A stretch of DNA of 64,000 bases from Pedobacter sp. W3I1 (GCF_030816015.1 NZ_JAUSXN010000001.1:6262001-6326000), one strand, 5' to 3'. Positions 43,232-53,758 are shown, counted from the first letter of the stretch. Notes: generated by a model not told the origin, from the sequence alone. Numbers and translations are program-made.

Positions 43232-46200
43232 ATGTTTAAGAAATTTATAGACAGGCCCGTTTTATCAACAGTTATATCCATTATAATTGTAATATTAGGT
43301 GTATTAGGCCTCGTAACTTTACCCATCTCGCAATATCCCGAAATTGCACCGCCAACCGTTCAGGTATCGGCTTCGTACCAGGGGGCAAATGCCGATGTGG
43401 TAATGAGTAGTGTTGTTGTACCGCTGGAAGAGCAGATAAATGGTGTAGAAGACATGACCTACATGACTTCTAGTGCCAGTAATGATGGTAGTGCAACCAT
43501 TACAGTCAACTTTAAATTAGGTACAAATGCCGATTTAGCAGCAGTTAATGTGCAGAACCGTGTAGCCAGGGCAACCAGTTTATTGCCAGCAGAGGTAACC
43601 AGATCGGGTGTAATCACCGCAAAAAGACAAGCGAGTAATTTGCTTATTTTCGCCATTTACAGTGATGATCCATCATACGACCAGAAGTTTTTACAGAATT
43701 ATGCCAACATTAACATCATCCCCGAAATTAAAAGGATTAGCGGTGTGGGTGATGCAAGTGCATTTGGTACCTTAGATTATACCATGCGGATCTGGCTTAA
43801 GCCAGAAGTAATGGCCGTTTATGGGTTAGTACCAAACGATGTAAGCATAGCCCTTGCTGAGCAAAACATCGAAGCTGCCCCAGGGCAGTTCGGTGAACAG
43901 GGAAATCAGGCTTTTCAATACACGTTAAAATACAGTGGCCGCTTAAAAACGGAAACCGAGTTTAGCAACATCATTATTAAAGCGGATGCAAACGGGCAGA
44001 TCCTTCGTTTAAAAGATGTGGCCAGGATAGAACTTGGCGCACAAAGTTATGCCAGTTATGTAAAGTTTAATGGTAAACCCGCCTTAGGTATCGCCATTAG
44101 TCAAACAGCGGGCTCGAATGCGAAAGAAGTAATTGAAAACTCAATCAAAACTTTAGATAAAGCGGCAACTTCTTTCCCTAAAGGTGTTCATTACGAAACG
44201 GTTGTTAACGTAAATAACTTCCTGGATGCCTCAATCGAAAAGGTAATTCACACCTTAATAGAAGCATTCATTTTAGTGTTCCTGGTGGTATTTATCTTCT
44301 TGCAGGATTTCCGTTCAACTTTAATCCCTGCAATCAGTGTTCCTGTAGCTATTATAGGTACCTTCTTCTTCCTGAGTTTGTTCGGCTTTACCATTAACCT
44401 GTTAACCTTATTTGCATTGGTACTGGCCATCGGTATCGTGGTAGATGATGCCATTGTAGTGGTTGAGGCGGTGCATGCGAAGCTCGATGCCGGTTACAAA
44501 GACCCTAAAAAGGCGACGAAAGATGCAATGGATGATATTAGTGGTGCGATTATTTCAATTACACTGGTAATGGCGGCGGTATTTATCCCGGTAAGTTTTA
44601 TCCAGGGTTCGTCGGGTGTATTTTATAAACAATTTGGTTTAACACTTGCTATTGCGATTATTTTATCGGCCATCAACGCCTTAACCTTAAGTCCGGCATT
44701 GTGTGCGATGTTCTTAAAACCACACGCAGAAGATCACGAAAAAAGCAAAAATTTCTTACAACGTTTTTATACCGCTTTCAATACTTCATTTGATGCCTTT
44801 ACGCAAAAATATAAACGTTCTGTAGGCTTCCTGGGTAAAAAAAGATGGCTTGCAGGTTTAGGAATTGCTATTTTCGCAGTGGTGCTGGTATGGATTATGA
44901 ATACTACGCCTAAAGGTTTCGTACCAAACGAGGATTTAGGAACAGTTTTCTCTGATATTTCATTGCCTCCTTCAACCTCACAGGAAGAAACCGATAAAAT
45001 TATTGTAAAAATTAATGATATTGTAAGTAAGGTACCAGAAGTAGAGGCTACATTCAGGGTTGTTGGCCGAAGCTTAATCAGTGGTTCAGGTAGTTCTTAT
45101 GGTATGGTTATCGCAAGGCTTAAACCATGGGATCAACGCAAACGCGATGTTAAAGCCATTATTGGCGAATTATTTGCTAAAGCAGCCGGTATAAAGGGGG
45201 CAAAAGTAATTTTCTTTGCTCCACCAACCATTCAGGGTTTTGGTACCGGTGGTGGTTTCGAATTCCAGTTACAGGATAAAACCGGCGGCGATATCAAAAA
45301 ATTCAACGAAGTAGGTAATGCATTTTTAGGAGCCTTGAGTAAACGTCCGGAAATTCAATATGCGTCAACCTCGTTTAATCCGAATTTCCCACAATATCAG
45401 ATTGATGTAAATGTGGCAAAAGTTAAACAAGCAGGCTTAACGGTTAGCGATGTATTGGGTGTTTTACAGGGTTATTATGGTGGTGTTTATGCCTCAAACT
45501 TTAATAAATTTGGTAAACAGTACCGGGTAATGTACCAGGCAGATGCTAAGTACCGGGCCAACCAACAAAGTTTAACCAGCATTTACGTACGTAATTCGAG
45601 CGGTACAATGGCTCCTATTTCTGAGTTTATCACTTTAGAAAAAGTTTACGGACCACAGGCTATTTCACGCTTTAACTTATATACCTCGATTGCCGTTACA
45701 GGTAACCCTAATGCAGGCTTTAGTTCAGGTGATGCCATTAAGGCCATTCAGGAAGAAGCGGCAATCCATCTTCCAGCAGGTTATGGATATGAGTTCTCGG
45801 GTTTATCGCGTGAAGAAGTAAGCAGCGGCAGCCAGACAATTTTTATCTTCCTGCTTTGCGTAATATTTGTGTACTTCCTCCTTTCGGCGCAGTACGAAAG
45901 TTATATCTTGCCATTGGCGGTTTTATTTTCATTGCCAATCGGTTTGGCCGGTGTATTTATTTTTGATAAGATATTTGGCGTAGACAATAACATTTATACG
46001 CAAATCACTCTGATCATGCTTGTGGGACTACTTGCAAAGAATGCCATTTTAATTGTAGAGTATGCGGTAGACAGGCGACGAAAGGGAATGAGTATTGTTA
46101 ACGCGGCTATTGATGGTGCAACAGCCCGTTTACGCCCGATTTTGATGACCTCTTTTGCTTTTATTCTGGGTTTATTGCCTTTAATGTTGTCATCAGGTGT

Positions 46201-46408
46201 TGGTGCAGCAGGTAATACCTCAATTGGTACAGGAGCTGTAGGCGGTATGTTAATCGGTACTATATTTGGCGTGTTTGTAATCCCAGCCTTGTTCATTGTT
46301 TTCCAAACCTTACAGGAAAAAATAAGTAACAATTCTCCTTTTGAGGAAGGCATTGATCGCGAACAAACAGAAGAAGAGTATGAGCTAGCGGTTAACCGTC
46401 CACATTAA
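43232..46408 (+). CDS. RND multidrug efflux pump (HAE1/AcrB-type)
   Basis: 1058 residues, twelve membrane helices in the AcrB pattern: helix 1 after KKFIDRPVLST, two large periplasmic loops, and the proton relay in TM4 with the aspartate pair in IGIVVDDAIVVVEAVHA. GSGSSYG and FGTGGGFEFQL are typical HAE1 porter-domain motifs, and the end is in the cytosol. It exports drugs, bile-like detergents or dyes by proton antiport, with the adaptor upstream and the channel downstream. Confidence 0.96.
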   Translation: MFKKFIDRPVLSTVISIIIVILGVLGLVTLPISQYPEIAPPTVQVSASYQGANADVVMSSVVVPLEEQINGVEDMTYMTSSASNDGSATITVNFKLGTNADLAAVNVQNRVARATSLLPAEVTRSGVITAKRQASNLLIFAIYSDDPSYDQKFLQNYANINIIPEIKRISGVGDASAFGTLDYTMRIWLKPEVMAVYGLVPNDVSIALAEQNIEAAPGQFGEQGNQAFQYTLKYSGRLKTETEFSNIIIKADANGQILRLKDVARIELGAQSYASYVKFNGKPALGIAISQTAGSNAKEVIENSIKTLDKAATSFPKGVHYETVVNVNNFLDASIEKVIHTLIEAFILVFLVVFIFLQDFRSTLIPAISVPVAIIGTFFFLSLFGFTINLLTLFALVLAIGIVVDDAIVVVEAVHAKLDAGYKDPKKATKDAMDDISGAIISITLVMAAVFIPVSFIQGSSGVFYKQFGLTLAIAIILSAINALTLSPALCAMFLKPHAEDHEKSKNFLQRFYTAFNTSFDAFTQKYKRSVGFLGKKRWLAGLGIAIFAVVLVWIMNTTPKGFVPNEDLGTVFSDISLPPSTSQEETDKIIVKINDIVSKVPEVEATFRVVGRSLISGSGSSYGMVIARLKPWDQRKRDVKAIIGELFAKAAGIKGAKVIFFAPPTIQGFGTGGGFEFQLQDKTGGDIKKFNEVGNAFLGALSKRPEIQYASTSFNPNFPQYQIDVNVAKVKQAGLTVSDVLGVLQGYYGGVYASNFNKFGKQYRVMYQADAKYRANQQSLTSIYVRNSSGTMAPISEFITLEKVYGPQAISRFNLYTSIAVTGNPNAGFSSGDAIKAIQEEAAIHLPAGYGYEFSGLSREEVSSGSQTIFIFLLCVIFVYFLLSAQYESYILPLAVLFSLPIGLAGVFIFDKIFGVDNNIYTQITLIMLVGLLAKNAILIVEYAVDRRRKGMSIVNAAIDGATARLRPILMTSFAFILGLLPLMLSSGVGAAGNTSIGTGAVGGMLIGTIFGVFVIPALFIVFQTLQEKISNNSPFEEGIDREQTEEEYELAVNRPH

Positions 46409-46418
46409 TTTTAAAATC

Positions 46419-47819
46419 ATGAAATTTAGATATAAGCATTCCATTTTAATCGGTTTAGCCATCCTCAGCTTAAGCGCCTGCGTAACTAAAAAATACGAGC
46501 GCCCACAGCTAAAGAGCGAAGGTTTATACCGTGATCATAATACAACAGACACAACCACTATTGCGGACCTGCAATGGAAAACGTTGTTCTCAGATACCAC
46601 TTTACAGTCGCTGATCCAACAGGGGATAAATGAAAATTTAGACTTGAAACAAGCGATTGAGCGCATTAAAATTGCAGAAGCCACTTTAATTCAAAGCCGT
46701 GGGGCATTATTGCCAAGCTTACAGGCCGATGTAAATGTAACCGACAATAAAGCTTCTGCAGCAGCGCAGAATTTTCCGGCAGGCATTAACATCAACCTGG
46801 AAACCCAAACCTATAAAGCACAATTGAGCACCAGTTGGGAGGCTGACATTTGGGGGAAATTAAGCAGTGCAAAACGTGGCGCTTATGCTACTTTACTACA
46901 AAGTGATGCAGCAAAACGAGCTGTTCAAACGCAGTTAATTGCCACTATTGCCAACAATTATTACACTTTATTGGCACTTGACAAACAATTGGCGATTACC
47001 GAGCAAACCATTAAAGTAAGAACGCAGGATGTAGAAACCATGAAAGCCTTAAAACAAGGCGCTGTAGTTAATGGCGCGGCGGTTGTACAGAGTGAAGCTA
47101 ATTTATACGCAGCTCAGGTAACCCTGCCCGATTTAAAAAGAAGCATTAAAGAAGCTGAAAATGCGCTAAGTGTCTTGGTTGCTAAAGCGCCAAATGCGAT
47201 TAACCGCACTACATTAGATCAGCAGACCCCTTATGCTAATTTACAAACCGGCGTTTCTGCACAATTGTTAAAAAACCGTCCGGATGTGATAGCTGCTGAA
47301 TTTGGTTTCAGATCAGCTTTCGAAAACACAAACGTGGCTAAAGCTTACTTTTATCCTGCTTTAACCATTACCGCAGCAGGGGGCTTATCAAGCTTACAAT
47401 TACAGGATTTTTTCAGCAAATCTATCTTCTATAATCTGGTGGGTGGTTTAACGCAGCCCATTTTTGCAAAAGGAGCAAACAAGGCTCGTTTAAAAACAGC
47501 TGAAGCGAATCAGCAAATTGCTTTCTACAACTTTCAACAAACACTGTTAACCGGCGGACAGGAAGTATCGAATGCTTTGTACGCTTATCAAACGGCTTCA
47601 GAAAAAGAAGAAACAAGGGCAAAACAAATTGCCTCTTTAACCAAAGCGGTAGATTTCACCAAAGAATTGTTGCGTTACAGTTCAGCAACAAACTACACTG
47701 ATGTGTTAACTTCAGAACAAAGTTTGTTAACCGCTCAATTAAGTGGAATTAATGATCGATTACAAAAACTACAGTCGGTAGTAAATCTATACCGTGCATT
47801 AGGCGGTGGCTGGAAGTAA
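46419..47819 (+). CDS. TolC-like outer-membrane efflux channel (NodT family)
   Basis: 466 residues with a lipoprotein signal (lipobox SAC near residue 21, then VTKKYERP). Two outer-membrane-efflux repeats give the long helical hairpins (NLDLKQAIERIKIAEATLIQ and the second copy around NQQIAFYNFQQTLLTGGQEV), with LLKNRPDVIAAE as the family marker. It begins 10 bp after the pump and completes the tripartite operon. A terminator follows. Confidence 0.94.
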   Translation: MKFRYKHSILIGLAILSLSACVTKKYERPQLKSEGLYRDHNTTDTTTIADLQWKTLFSDTTLQSLIQQGINENLDLKQAIERIKIAEATLIQSRGALLPSLQADVNVTDNKASAAAQNFPAGININLETQTYKAQLSTSWEADIWGKLSSAKRGAYATLLQSDAAKRAVQTQLIATIANNYYTLLALDKQLAITEQTIKVRTQDVETMKALKQGAVVNGAAVVQSEANLYAAQVTLPDLKRSIKEAENALSVLVAKAPNAINRTTLDQQTPYANLQTGVSAQLLKNRPDVIAAEFGFRSAFENTNVAKAYFYPALTITAAGGLSSLQLQDFFSKSIFYNLVGGLTQPIFAKGANKARLKTAEANQQIAFYNFQQTLLTGGQEVSNALYAYQTASEKEETRAKQIASLTKAVDFTKELLRYSSATNYTDVLTSEQSLLTAQLSGINDRLQKLQSVVNLYRALGGGWK

Positions 47820-47841
47820 GAAATAATTAACAAGTTTTTAA

Positions 47842-47871
47842 GGCATTCTGATTTTCAGGGTGCCTTTTTTT
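47842..47871 (+). terminator. Rho-independent terminator
   Basis: GGCATTCTGA-TTT-TCAGGGTGCC, a 10-bp stem with two G-T pairs, followed by T7. It ends the efflux operon. Confidence 0.85.
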
Positions 47872-48054
47872 ATAGTCTGATTCGCTCATGCTCGTTTCCA
47901 ACGAATCCAATCAATTAACCGTTTTTTTAAACTTCGATAAAAAACTGATAATTTTTATCTCAAAACCGCTACATTCTTTTTGATGTAACCTCAAAATATT
48001 GTAAGTTTAAAGTTTTTTAAGCGCTTAGCTTAGAAAAAAATTTTATCTCCATCA

Positions 48055-50946
48055 ATGTTACGTGTCGATAGTTCTAAAGCCTGTAAAGTGGTGTACTCTT
48101 TGTGCAAACATGAGTACTTGGGCTATTTAATTGAACCTCACGTGGTTCAACTCAACCCACAGGGGGATTTTTCTTTTACTTATCAACGGGTTTTTACACA
48201 TACAGCAGAAGAATTTAATGCCTGTTTAAGCGATATTGATTATAAACTGATCAAAATTTTAGATGACATTGAACAAGATTCGCTAATTAAAAAATATTAT
48301 AAAAAATTAATCAGGCCAACTGAGTTTTTCACTAAAATTTTCGACAATAAATTTTACGAAAATGTTCGCCCTAAAATCGAGAAGAAACTTGCTGAAGCTT
48401 TAGAGCTTTTAAAGGTTAAAAACGAGCTTTATGTAATGGACAAAGATGGCTGGCCGGTAGAACGTAAAATCGAACTGGCTGATGAGCCCGCATCTATTCT
48501 TTTTCATTTCCGCAGGAATGAAACTGAAACACGTTATTTTCCCACCATCAAATATCAGAATCTCCGCATCGAATTTATGTTTAAAGAAGCACAGATCATC
48601 AGCAACAAACCTGCGTGGTTATTGCTTAACGATGTATTGTACTTTTTTGATCAGGATATTGAAGGAAAAAAACTGCAACCTTTTTTAAATAAGCGCTTTA
48701 TTGCCATACCTAAAACAACTGAAGCCACTTATTTCGAAAAATTTGTTGCCCCTTTAATCGAGAAACACCATGTGTATGCCGAAGGTTTCGAAATCAGGAC
48801 TGAACAATTTGAAGCTATACCAGTAATTAAAGTTTTGTATGTGGATGGCGGACTTTCTCAGATTCAGTTGTACTTTAAATATGGCGAATATACTTTCCCT
48901 GTGGAGAATGCACATAAAGTAACCGTACGTTTAGAAAAAACAGCCGATAACTATATTTTTCACCGCATCAAACGTTCGGCAGAATGGGAGAAAAAACAGT
49001 TTAACCTACTGCTCTCCTTAGGGCTTAAAAAAACGAGTTCCTTATTCAGTAATCTGGAAGTAGCCTCTGCCGAAGAAAATCCGAGCTATGGCGCTATTAA
49101 TTGGGTAAACGAACACATTGAGATCTTAGAAGCATCGGGTTTCGAAATTGAACAGGCCACAGGGCAGAAAAAATTCGTACTCGGCGCCAGCAAAATAGAT
49201 CTTGAAGTTAAAGAGGGAAACGATTGGTTCGATATCCATGCCGTAGTATGGTTTGGAAAATACCAGATCCCTTTCCTCTCTTTAAAACAGCATATTCTAC
49301 ATAAAAAGCGTGAGTTTTTATTGCCCGATGGCGAAGTGGCCATTATTCCCGATAAATGGTTTACGCAATACGGTAGTTTGTTCAGTTTGGCAGAAGCCGG
49401 AAAAACGCTAAAATTAAAGAAACATCATATTGGTTTAATTAACGATTTGGCCGAAGATAGTTTAGCTAACGTAACCCTCGAGCGCAAACTCCAACGCCTG
49501 TCAGACTTTGAAGATATTGCCGATACGCAAATGCCTGTTCATTTTAAAGGCAGTTTACGCGATTACCAGAAAGCCGGTTATAACTGGTTCAGCTTTTTAC
49601 GCGAATACAATTTCGGTGGTTGTTTAGCAGACGACATGGGTTTGGGTAAAACCATCCAAACGTTGGCCATGCTGCAAAAGGTGAAGGAAGATGATCAATT
49701 GCTTGAAACACAAACGACCTCCCTCATCATCATGCCTACCTCTTTAATTTACAACTGGTTAACAGAGGCTAAAAAATTCACGCCAAAACTTAAAATACTG
49801 GCACATACAGGCACCAACCGAAATAAAGATGTTGCCAATTTTGCCAATTACGATATTATCATTACCACTTACGGGGTAACCAGAGTGGATGTTGATGAAT
49901 TGAAAAACTTTTATTTCAATTACATTATTCTCGATGAGAGTCAGAATATTAAAAACCCGGCATCAAAATCGTTCAAAGCCGTTAGAAGCTTAAAATCGAA
50001 ACATAAATTGATTCTGAGCGGTACACCTGTTGAAAATTCAGTGAGTGATTTATGGTCGCAATTAACTTTTTTAAATCCTGGTTTATTAGGTACGCAAGCA
50101 TTTTTCTACGAAGAATATGTGCAGGCGATAGAAAAGAAAAAGGACGAAGAAAAAGCGCGTAAACTCCAATCGATTATCAAGCCTTTTGTACTCCGTAGAA
50201 CAAAAGAGCAAGTGGCGGCAGAATTACCACCTAAAACGGAACAGGTAATTTATTGCGACATGAGCGAAGATCAGGCCGCTTATTATGAAAAAACAAAATC
50301 GGCCTACCGCAACGATTTGTTGCAGAGCATGGACGATGGAACTTTCGCACAGAAACAGGTGCAGCTATTACAAGGATTAACAGCCTTACGTCAGCTGGCC
50401 AACCATCCCATAATGATTGATAGCGCTTATGTTTCAGATTCGGGAAAGTTTGAAAACGTAATCCATACGCTGGATAACGTACTTAAAGGCGGACACAAAG
50501 TTTTGGTTTTTTCTCAGTTTGTAAAACATCTGGATATCTTCAAAAAACATTTTGAAGCGGAGCATATTCCATTTGCTTATTTGGATGGCTCAACCCGTAA
50601 TCGTGGCGAGATCGTTTCCGAATTTCAGCAGAATACCGAGCTAAAGGTCTTCTTAATCTCTATAAAAGCTGGTGGCGTGGGTTTAAATCTAACTCAGGCC
50701 GACTATGTTTTTATCCTCGATCCATGGTGGAACCCTGCAGTAGAACAACAAGCCATTGATAGAACGCACCGTATTGGACAGGATAAAAAGGTATTCATCT
50801 ACAAATTCATCGCAAAAGATACCGTTGAAGAGAAAATCCTCGCTTTACAGAACCGTAAAAAATCGCTGGCAAATTCCTTAATTACAACTGAAGAAAGTTT
50901 CTTTAAATCGTTAAGCAAGGAAGATATACGGGATATATTGAATTAA
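48055..50946 (+). CDS. SNF2-family DEAD/DEAH-box helicase-like ATPase
   Basis: 963 residues. The C-terminal half is a SNF2 motor: motif I DDMGLGKTIQT, motif II DESQN (in place of DEAH), motif III LSGTPVENSVSDLWSQL, and motifs V-VI in SIKAGGVGLNLTQADYVF and DRTHRIGQDKKVF. The N-terminal ~490 residues are of the kind found in bacterial SNF2 proteins and contain no SWIM zinc motif. These enzymes move along double-stranded DNA and remodel protein-DNA or RNA polymerase complexes. No restriction or defence partner lies beside it, so a housekeeping role is likely. Confidence 0.9.
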   Translation: MLRVDSSKACKVVYSLCKHEYLGYLIEPHVVQLNPQGDFSFTYQRVFTHTAEEFNACLSDIDYKLIKILDDIEQDSLIKKYYKKLIRPTEFFTKIFDNKFYENVRPKIEKKLAEALELLKVKNELYVMDKDGWPVERKIELADEPASILFHFRRNETETRYFPTIKYQNLRIEFMFKEAQIISNKPAWLLLNDVLYFFDQDIEGKKLQPFLNKRFIAIPKTTEATYFEKFVAPLIEKHHVYAEGFEIRTEQFEAIPVIKVLYVDGGLSQIQLYFKYGEYTFPVENAHKVTVRLEKTADNYIFHRIKRSAEWEKKQFNLLLSLGLKKTSSLFSNLEVASAEENPSYGAINWVNEHIEILEASGFEIEQATGQKKFVLGASKIDLEVKEGNDWFDIHAVVWFGKYQIPFLSLKQHILHKKREFLLPDGEVAIIPDKWFTQYGSLFSLAEAGKTLKLKKHHIGLINDLAEDSLANVTLERKLQRLSDFEDIADTQMPVHFKGSLRDYQKAGYNWFSFLREYNFGGCLADDMGLGKTIQTLAMLQKVKEDDQLLETQTTSLIIMPTSLIYNWLTEAKKFTPKLKILAHTGTNRNKDVANFANYDIIITTYGVTRVDVDELKNFYFNYIILDESQNIKNPASKSFKAVRSLKSKHKLILSGTPVENSVSDLWSQLTFLNPGLLGTQAFFYEEYVQAIEKKKDEEKARKLQSIIKPFVLRRTKEQVAAELPPKTEQVIYCDMSEDQAAYYEKTKSAYRNDLLQSMDDGTFAQKQVQLLQGLTALRQLANHPIMIDSAYVSDSGKFENVIHTLDNVLKGGHKVLVFSQFVKHLDIFKKHFEAEHIPFAYLDGSTRNRGEIVSEFQQNTELKVFLISIKAGGVGLNLTQADYVFILDPWWNPAVEQQAIDRTHRIGQDKKVFIYKFIAKDTVEEKILALQNRKKSLANSLITTEESFFKSLSKEDIRDILN

Positions 50947-51056
50947 AATCGCCACAGGCGATTGGTTCATTAGTCATTGGTTCATTGGTTAGTATAATGC
51001 CCATACGTATTGAATTTTTGAGTTAAACCTCACGCATTCGTCATCCCTAGAGCTAT

Positions 51057-51122
51057 CGTCATGCTGAATTTATTTCAGCATCCATCTGGCCATTAAGATC
51101 CTGAAACAAGTTCAGGATGACG
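51057..51122. repeat. Dispersed palindromic repeat, family B
   Basis: 66 bp from CGTCATGCTGAATTTATTTC to AAGTTCAGGATGACG. Inner hairpins GCTGAA/TTCAGC and CCTGAA/TTCAGG are each complete. It occupies the 345-bp gap between the SNF2 and DUF2892 genes, in which nothing else is clear. Confidence 0.8.
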
Positions 51123-51292
51123 AACACAGGAGATCAGGTTAAATTTACCGACTCTACAACCTAACAAATCCCTTAAATGATCTAAAGTGTCTTAGGTGGT
51201 TAAATTAATACAAAGTACCCTCCCCAATTAAAATTCTTTCAAAACTCATTCCTACCTTATTTGTTATACCATAGAATATAAATTCTATCATC

Positions 51293-51610
51293 ATGACAAA
51301 TCAAGATTTTAATACGGCTGTAAACAATGTTAAGGAAGCTTGGAAGTACCCAGAGTTATTCCAAAACGTTTCAAAATCTGAGCGTTGGTTATCTGGCGCT
51401 GCAGGGACATATTTACTTTTTAAAGGTATCACCAGTATTTTTTCACATCCGGTAATAGGCCTAACCGGTGCAGCAATTGGTGCAGGCTTATTATACCGTG
51501 GCATAACAGGTTATTGCCCAATGCGCGATTTGGCCGAGCAACAAAAAGAAGACCTAACCCCTGATGAGGTGATTATAAGCGAAACTTATGTTGTTGACGA
51601 TTTAGGGTAA
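51293..51610 (+). CDS. DUF2892-type small membrane protein
   Basis: 105 residues. Two adjacent hydrophobic segments (about 34-50 and 52-70) with a short turn, and the RWLSGAAGTYLLFKGI and GITGYCPMRD blocks, are those of the YgaP-like inner-membrane DUF2892 domain. A hydrophilic acidic tail follows. The function is unknown; in other proteins this domain is linked to rhodanese units, but none is attached here. Confidence 0.82.
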   Translation: MTNQDFNTAVNNVKEAWKYPELFQNVSKSERWLSGAAGTYLLFKGITSIFSHPVIGLTGAAIGAGLLYRGITGYCPMRDLAEQQKEDLTPDEVIISETYVVDDLG

Positions 51611-51675
51611 AATTTTAAATACTAAATTTCTATTTCTTAATAAACTGGTTAACTTTAAAAAGTTAACCCATTATC

Positions 51676-52458
51676 ATGAACAAGTACACACTATTATTTA
51701 TTCCCGCACTTTTTGCAGGACAAGCTATGGCACAAGATAAAAAACCAGATCCTGCCAAAGACCCCAAAACTACCGAAGTTTGGGAACCCGTTCCTAAAAT
51801 TGTTACGCCAGGTAAATTCCCTCAGGATGCGCCATCTGATGCGATTATCCTTTTCAATGGAAGAAATCTGGATGCATGGCATTCCGTTAAAGATCCTTCT
51901 AAACCAGCAGCATGGACTATAGACGATGGATTTTTTACAGTAAAAAAAGGCACAGGCAATATCGAAACCAATAAGAAGTTTACCGATTACCAGCTACATA
52001 TGGAATGGAAAATTCCTGAAAATATTTCTGGTGAAGGCCAGGCACGCGGAAACAGCGGTGTATTTTTAGCCTCAACAGGCGGTGGTGATGACGGTTACGA
52101 AATCCAGATTATGGATGCTTATAACAACAAAACCTATGTTAACGGACAAACTGGAAGTGTTTACAAGCAAGCAATTCCTTTAGCCAATGCCAACAAGAAA
52201 CCAGGCGAATGGCAATATTACGACATCATTTGGAACGCGCCACGTTTTAACGAAGATGGAATAGTACAAAAACCAGCAAGTGTTACCGTATTTTTAAATG
52301 GGGTACTTTTACAGAACGGATTTGTGTTAAAAGGTGAAACCAGGTATATTGGTGCCCCTGAATATAAAAAACATGGCCCTGCTTCAATTAAATTACAAGA
52401 TCACGGTGATCCAAGTCCTGCTATCAGTTACAGGAACATCTGGGTAAGAGAATTATAA
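51676..52458 (+). CDS. DUF1080 secreted protein (3-keto-disaccharide hydrolase domain)
   Basis: 260 residues with a signal peptide (MNKYTLLFIPALFAGQAMA, cleaved before Q20). The DUF1080 beta-sandwich is complete: FNGRNLDAWHSVKD, the DYQLHMEWKIPE strand, GNSGVFLASTGGGDDGYEIQ and the closing ISYRNIWVREL. In this family, members act on sugars or 3-keto-glycosides outside the cytoplasm. No sugar operon is adjacent, so the substrate is unknown. A terminator follows. Confidence 0.88.
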   Translation: MNKYTLLFIPALFAGQAMAQDKKPDPAKDPKTTEVWEPVPKIVTPGKFPQDAPSDAIILFNGRNLDAWHSVKDPSKPAAWTIDDGFFTVKKGTGNIETNKKFTDYQLHMEWKIPENISGEGQARGNSGVFLASTGGGDDGYEIQIMDAYNNKTYVNGQTGSVYKQAIPLANANKKPGEWQYYDIIWNAPRFNEDGIVQKPASVTVFLNGVLLQNGFVLKGETRYIGAPEYKKHGPASIKLQDHGDPSPAISYRNIWVREL

Positions 52459-52480
52459 TTTCAACAAAACAACAATAAGG

Positions 52481-52514
52481 AACCTGCAGGCCAAAAGTTT
52501 GCAGGTTTTGTTTT
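52481..52514 (+). terminator. Rho-independent terminator
   Basis: AACCTGCA (52481-52488) pairs with TGCAGGTT (52500-52507), followed by TTGTTTTT. Confidence 0.8.
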
Positions 52515-52573
52515 TATAAATAAATTAACAGATAATTGTAGTCAAACTAAATACGATCTAACGCCTTCAAAAA

Positions 52574-53155
52574 ATGAAAAGAAATTTGCTTTGTGTGATT
52601 ACTTTATTGTTTCTGTTTTCTTGCAAACCTCCGGAAAAAGATTTACCACAAATTGTAGTAAAAAAAGCAGGCGATGGATTTATTGACCTGGCATTAAACA
52701 TTGTAGGCAAAAAAGAAACAGATTCTACAATAATTTTCAAAGTCCAAGGGCTACATAACACTGATACGGTTGGCCTCGAAATTTCATTGAAAAAAAATAT
52801 CAAGGCTGGTATCGTGAATGGAGATATGAAAAACACATTTTTATCAAATGGAATTTCATTGCGGTCCTTAGGTAAGGAGAGTGACAGATTTTTAACTTCA
52901 CTTGCATCTCTATATAATTTTAAATCAAAAAGTGGGATGCGTACTGATAAGATGATTTTTGAGGTAGCAAACTTAAATGAAACAGATGTAGATTATAATT
53001 CTGGGCAATATCGATTTAAAGCATTTCTACAAACAGATACAGACGTTCCTGAACTTTTTATAAATTTCGACTTCACCAATCAGCTTATAGCTTTAAACGA
53101 AAAGGATCAGGAATACAGACAAGGCATAATAGATTACCTAACAAAAAAACAATAA
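52574..53155 (+). CDS. Hypothetical lipoprotein
   Basis: 193 residues with a lipoprotein signal (MKRNLLCVITLLFLF, lipobox FSC at residue 17). The mature part has mixed beta strands (STIIFKVQGLHNTDTVGLEI) and a polar C-terminus. No family is recognised. The stop codon overlaps the ATG of the next gene by one base, suggesting cotranslation with the TMEM175-like channel, though a functional link is not evident. Confidence 0.7.
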   Translation: MKRNLLCVITLLFLFSCKPPEKDLPQIVVKKAGDGFIDLALNIVGKKETDSTIIFKVQGLHNTDTVGLEISLKKNIKAGIVNGDMKNTFLSNGISLRSLGKESDRFLTSLASLYNFKSKSGMRTDKMIFEVANLNETDVDYNSGQYRFKAFLQTDTDVPELFINFDFTNQLIALNEKDQEYRQGIIDYLTKKQ

Positions 53156-53758
53156 TGAACAAAGGCAGATTAGAAGCATTTAGTGATGGGGTAATTGCAA
53201 TTATCATCACCATTATGGTTTTAGAGATTAAGGTTCCGGAGCATGGTGAAACTTTAGCAAGCTTAAAACCACTTATTCCAAAATTCATCAGCTATGTTTT
53301 AAGTTTTATCTACGTAGGTATTTACTGGAATAATCACCACCATTTAATGCATGCCGTTAAAAAAGTAAATGGATCAATGCTTTGGGCCAACCTTAATTTT
53401 CTGTTCTGGCTTTCTTTATTTCCGGTGGCTGCCGGGTGGATGGGTGAACATCATTTTGCCTTATGGCCGGTTGCGGTTTACGGCGCTGTGCTCCTGCTTG
53501 CCGCCGTTTCTTACACCCTGTTGGTAATCGTAATCAAAAGAACAGAAGGACAGCATTCGCTTGTGGTGCATGCCATTGGGAACGATGCAAAAGGGAAATT
53601 CTCATTACTTTTTTATATCGGGCATTGCATTAAGTTTTATAAACCCATGGATTGGTGTTGCACTTTATTTCATTGTAGCCTGTATCTGGTTTATTCCGGA
53701 TAAACGGATAGAAAATGCAATGCGAGAACAAGGCTTAATTGACGGGAATAACGGGTAA
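53155..53758 (+). pseudogene. TMEM175/DUF1211-family membrane protein, frameshifted
   Basis: The N-terminal frame begins MNKGRLEAFSDGVIAIIITI, with the RxxxFSD motif of TMEM175-type potassium channels, followed by membrane helices (FISYVLSFIYVGIYWNNHHH, LFWLSLFPVAAGWMGEH). After KGKFSLLF the frame is lost, and the last part continues in the next frame as ISGIALSFINPWIGVALYFI and IWFIPDKRIENAMREQ. Removing one T from the T6 run at 53609-53614 restores about 200 residues with six helices, the normal bacterial length. As sequenced, the reading ends early at 53703 with an unrelated tail. Confidence 0.85.

Noticed and set aside
48055..50946. SNF2 helicase as part of a defence system
   Set aside because: No nuclease, methylase or other defence gene lies beside it; neighbours are efflux genes and small envelope genes.
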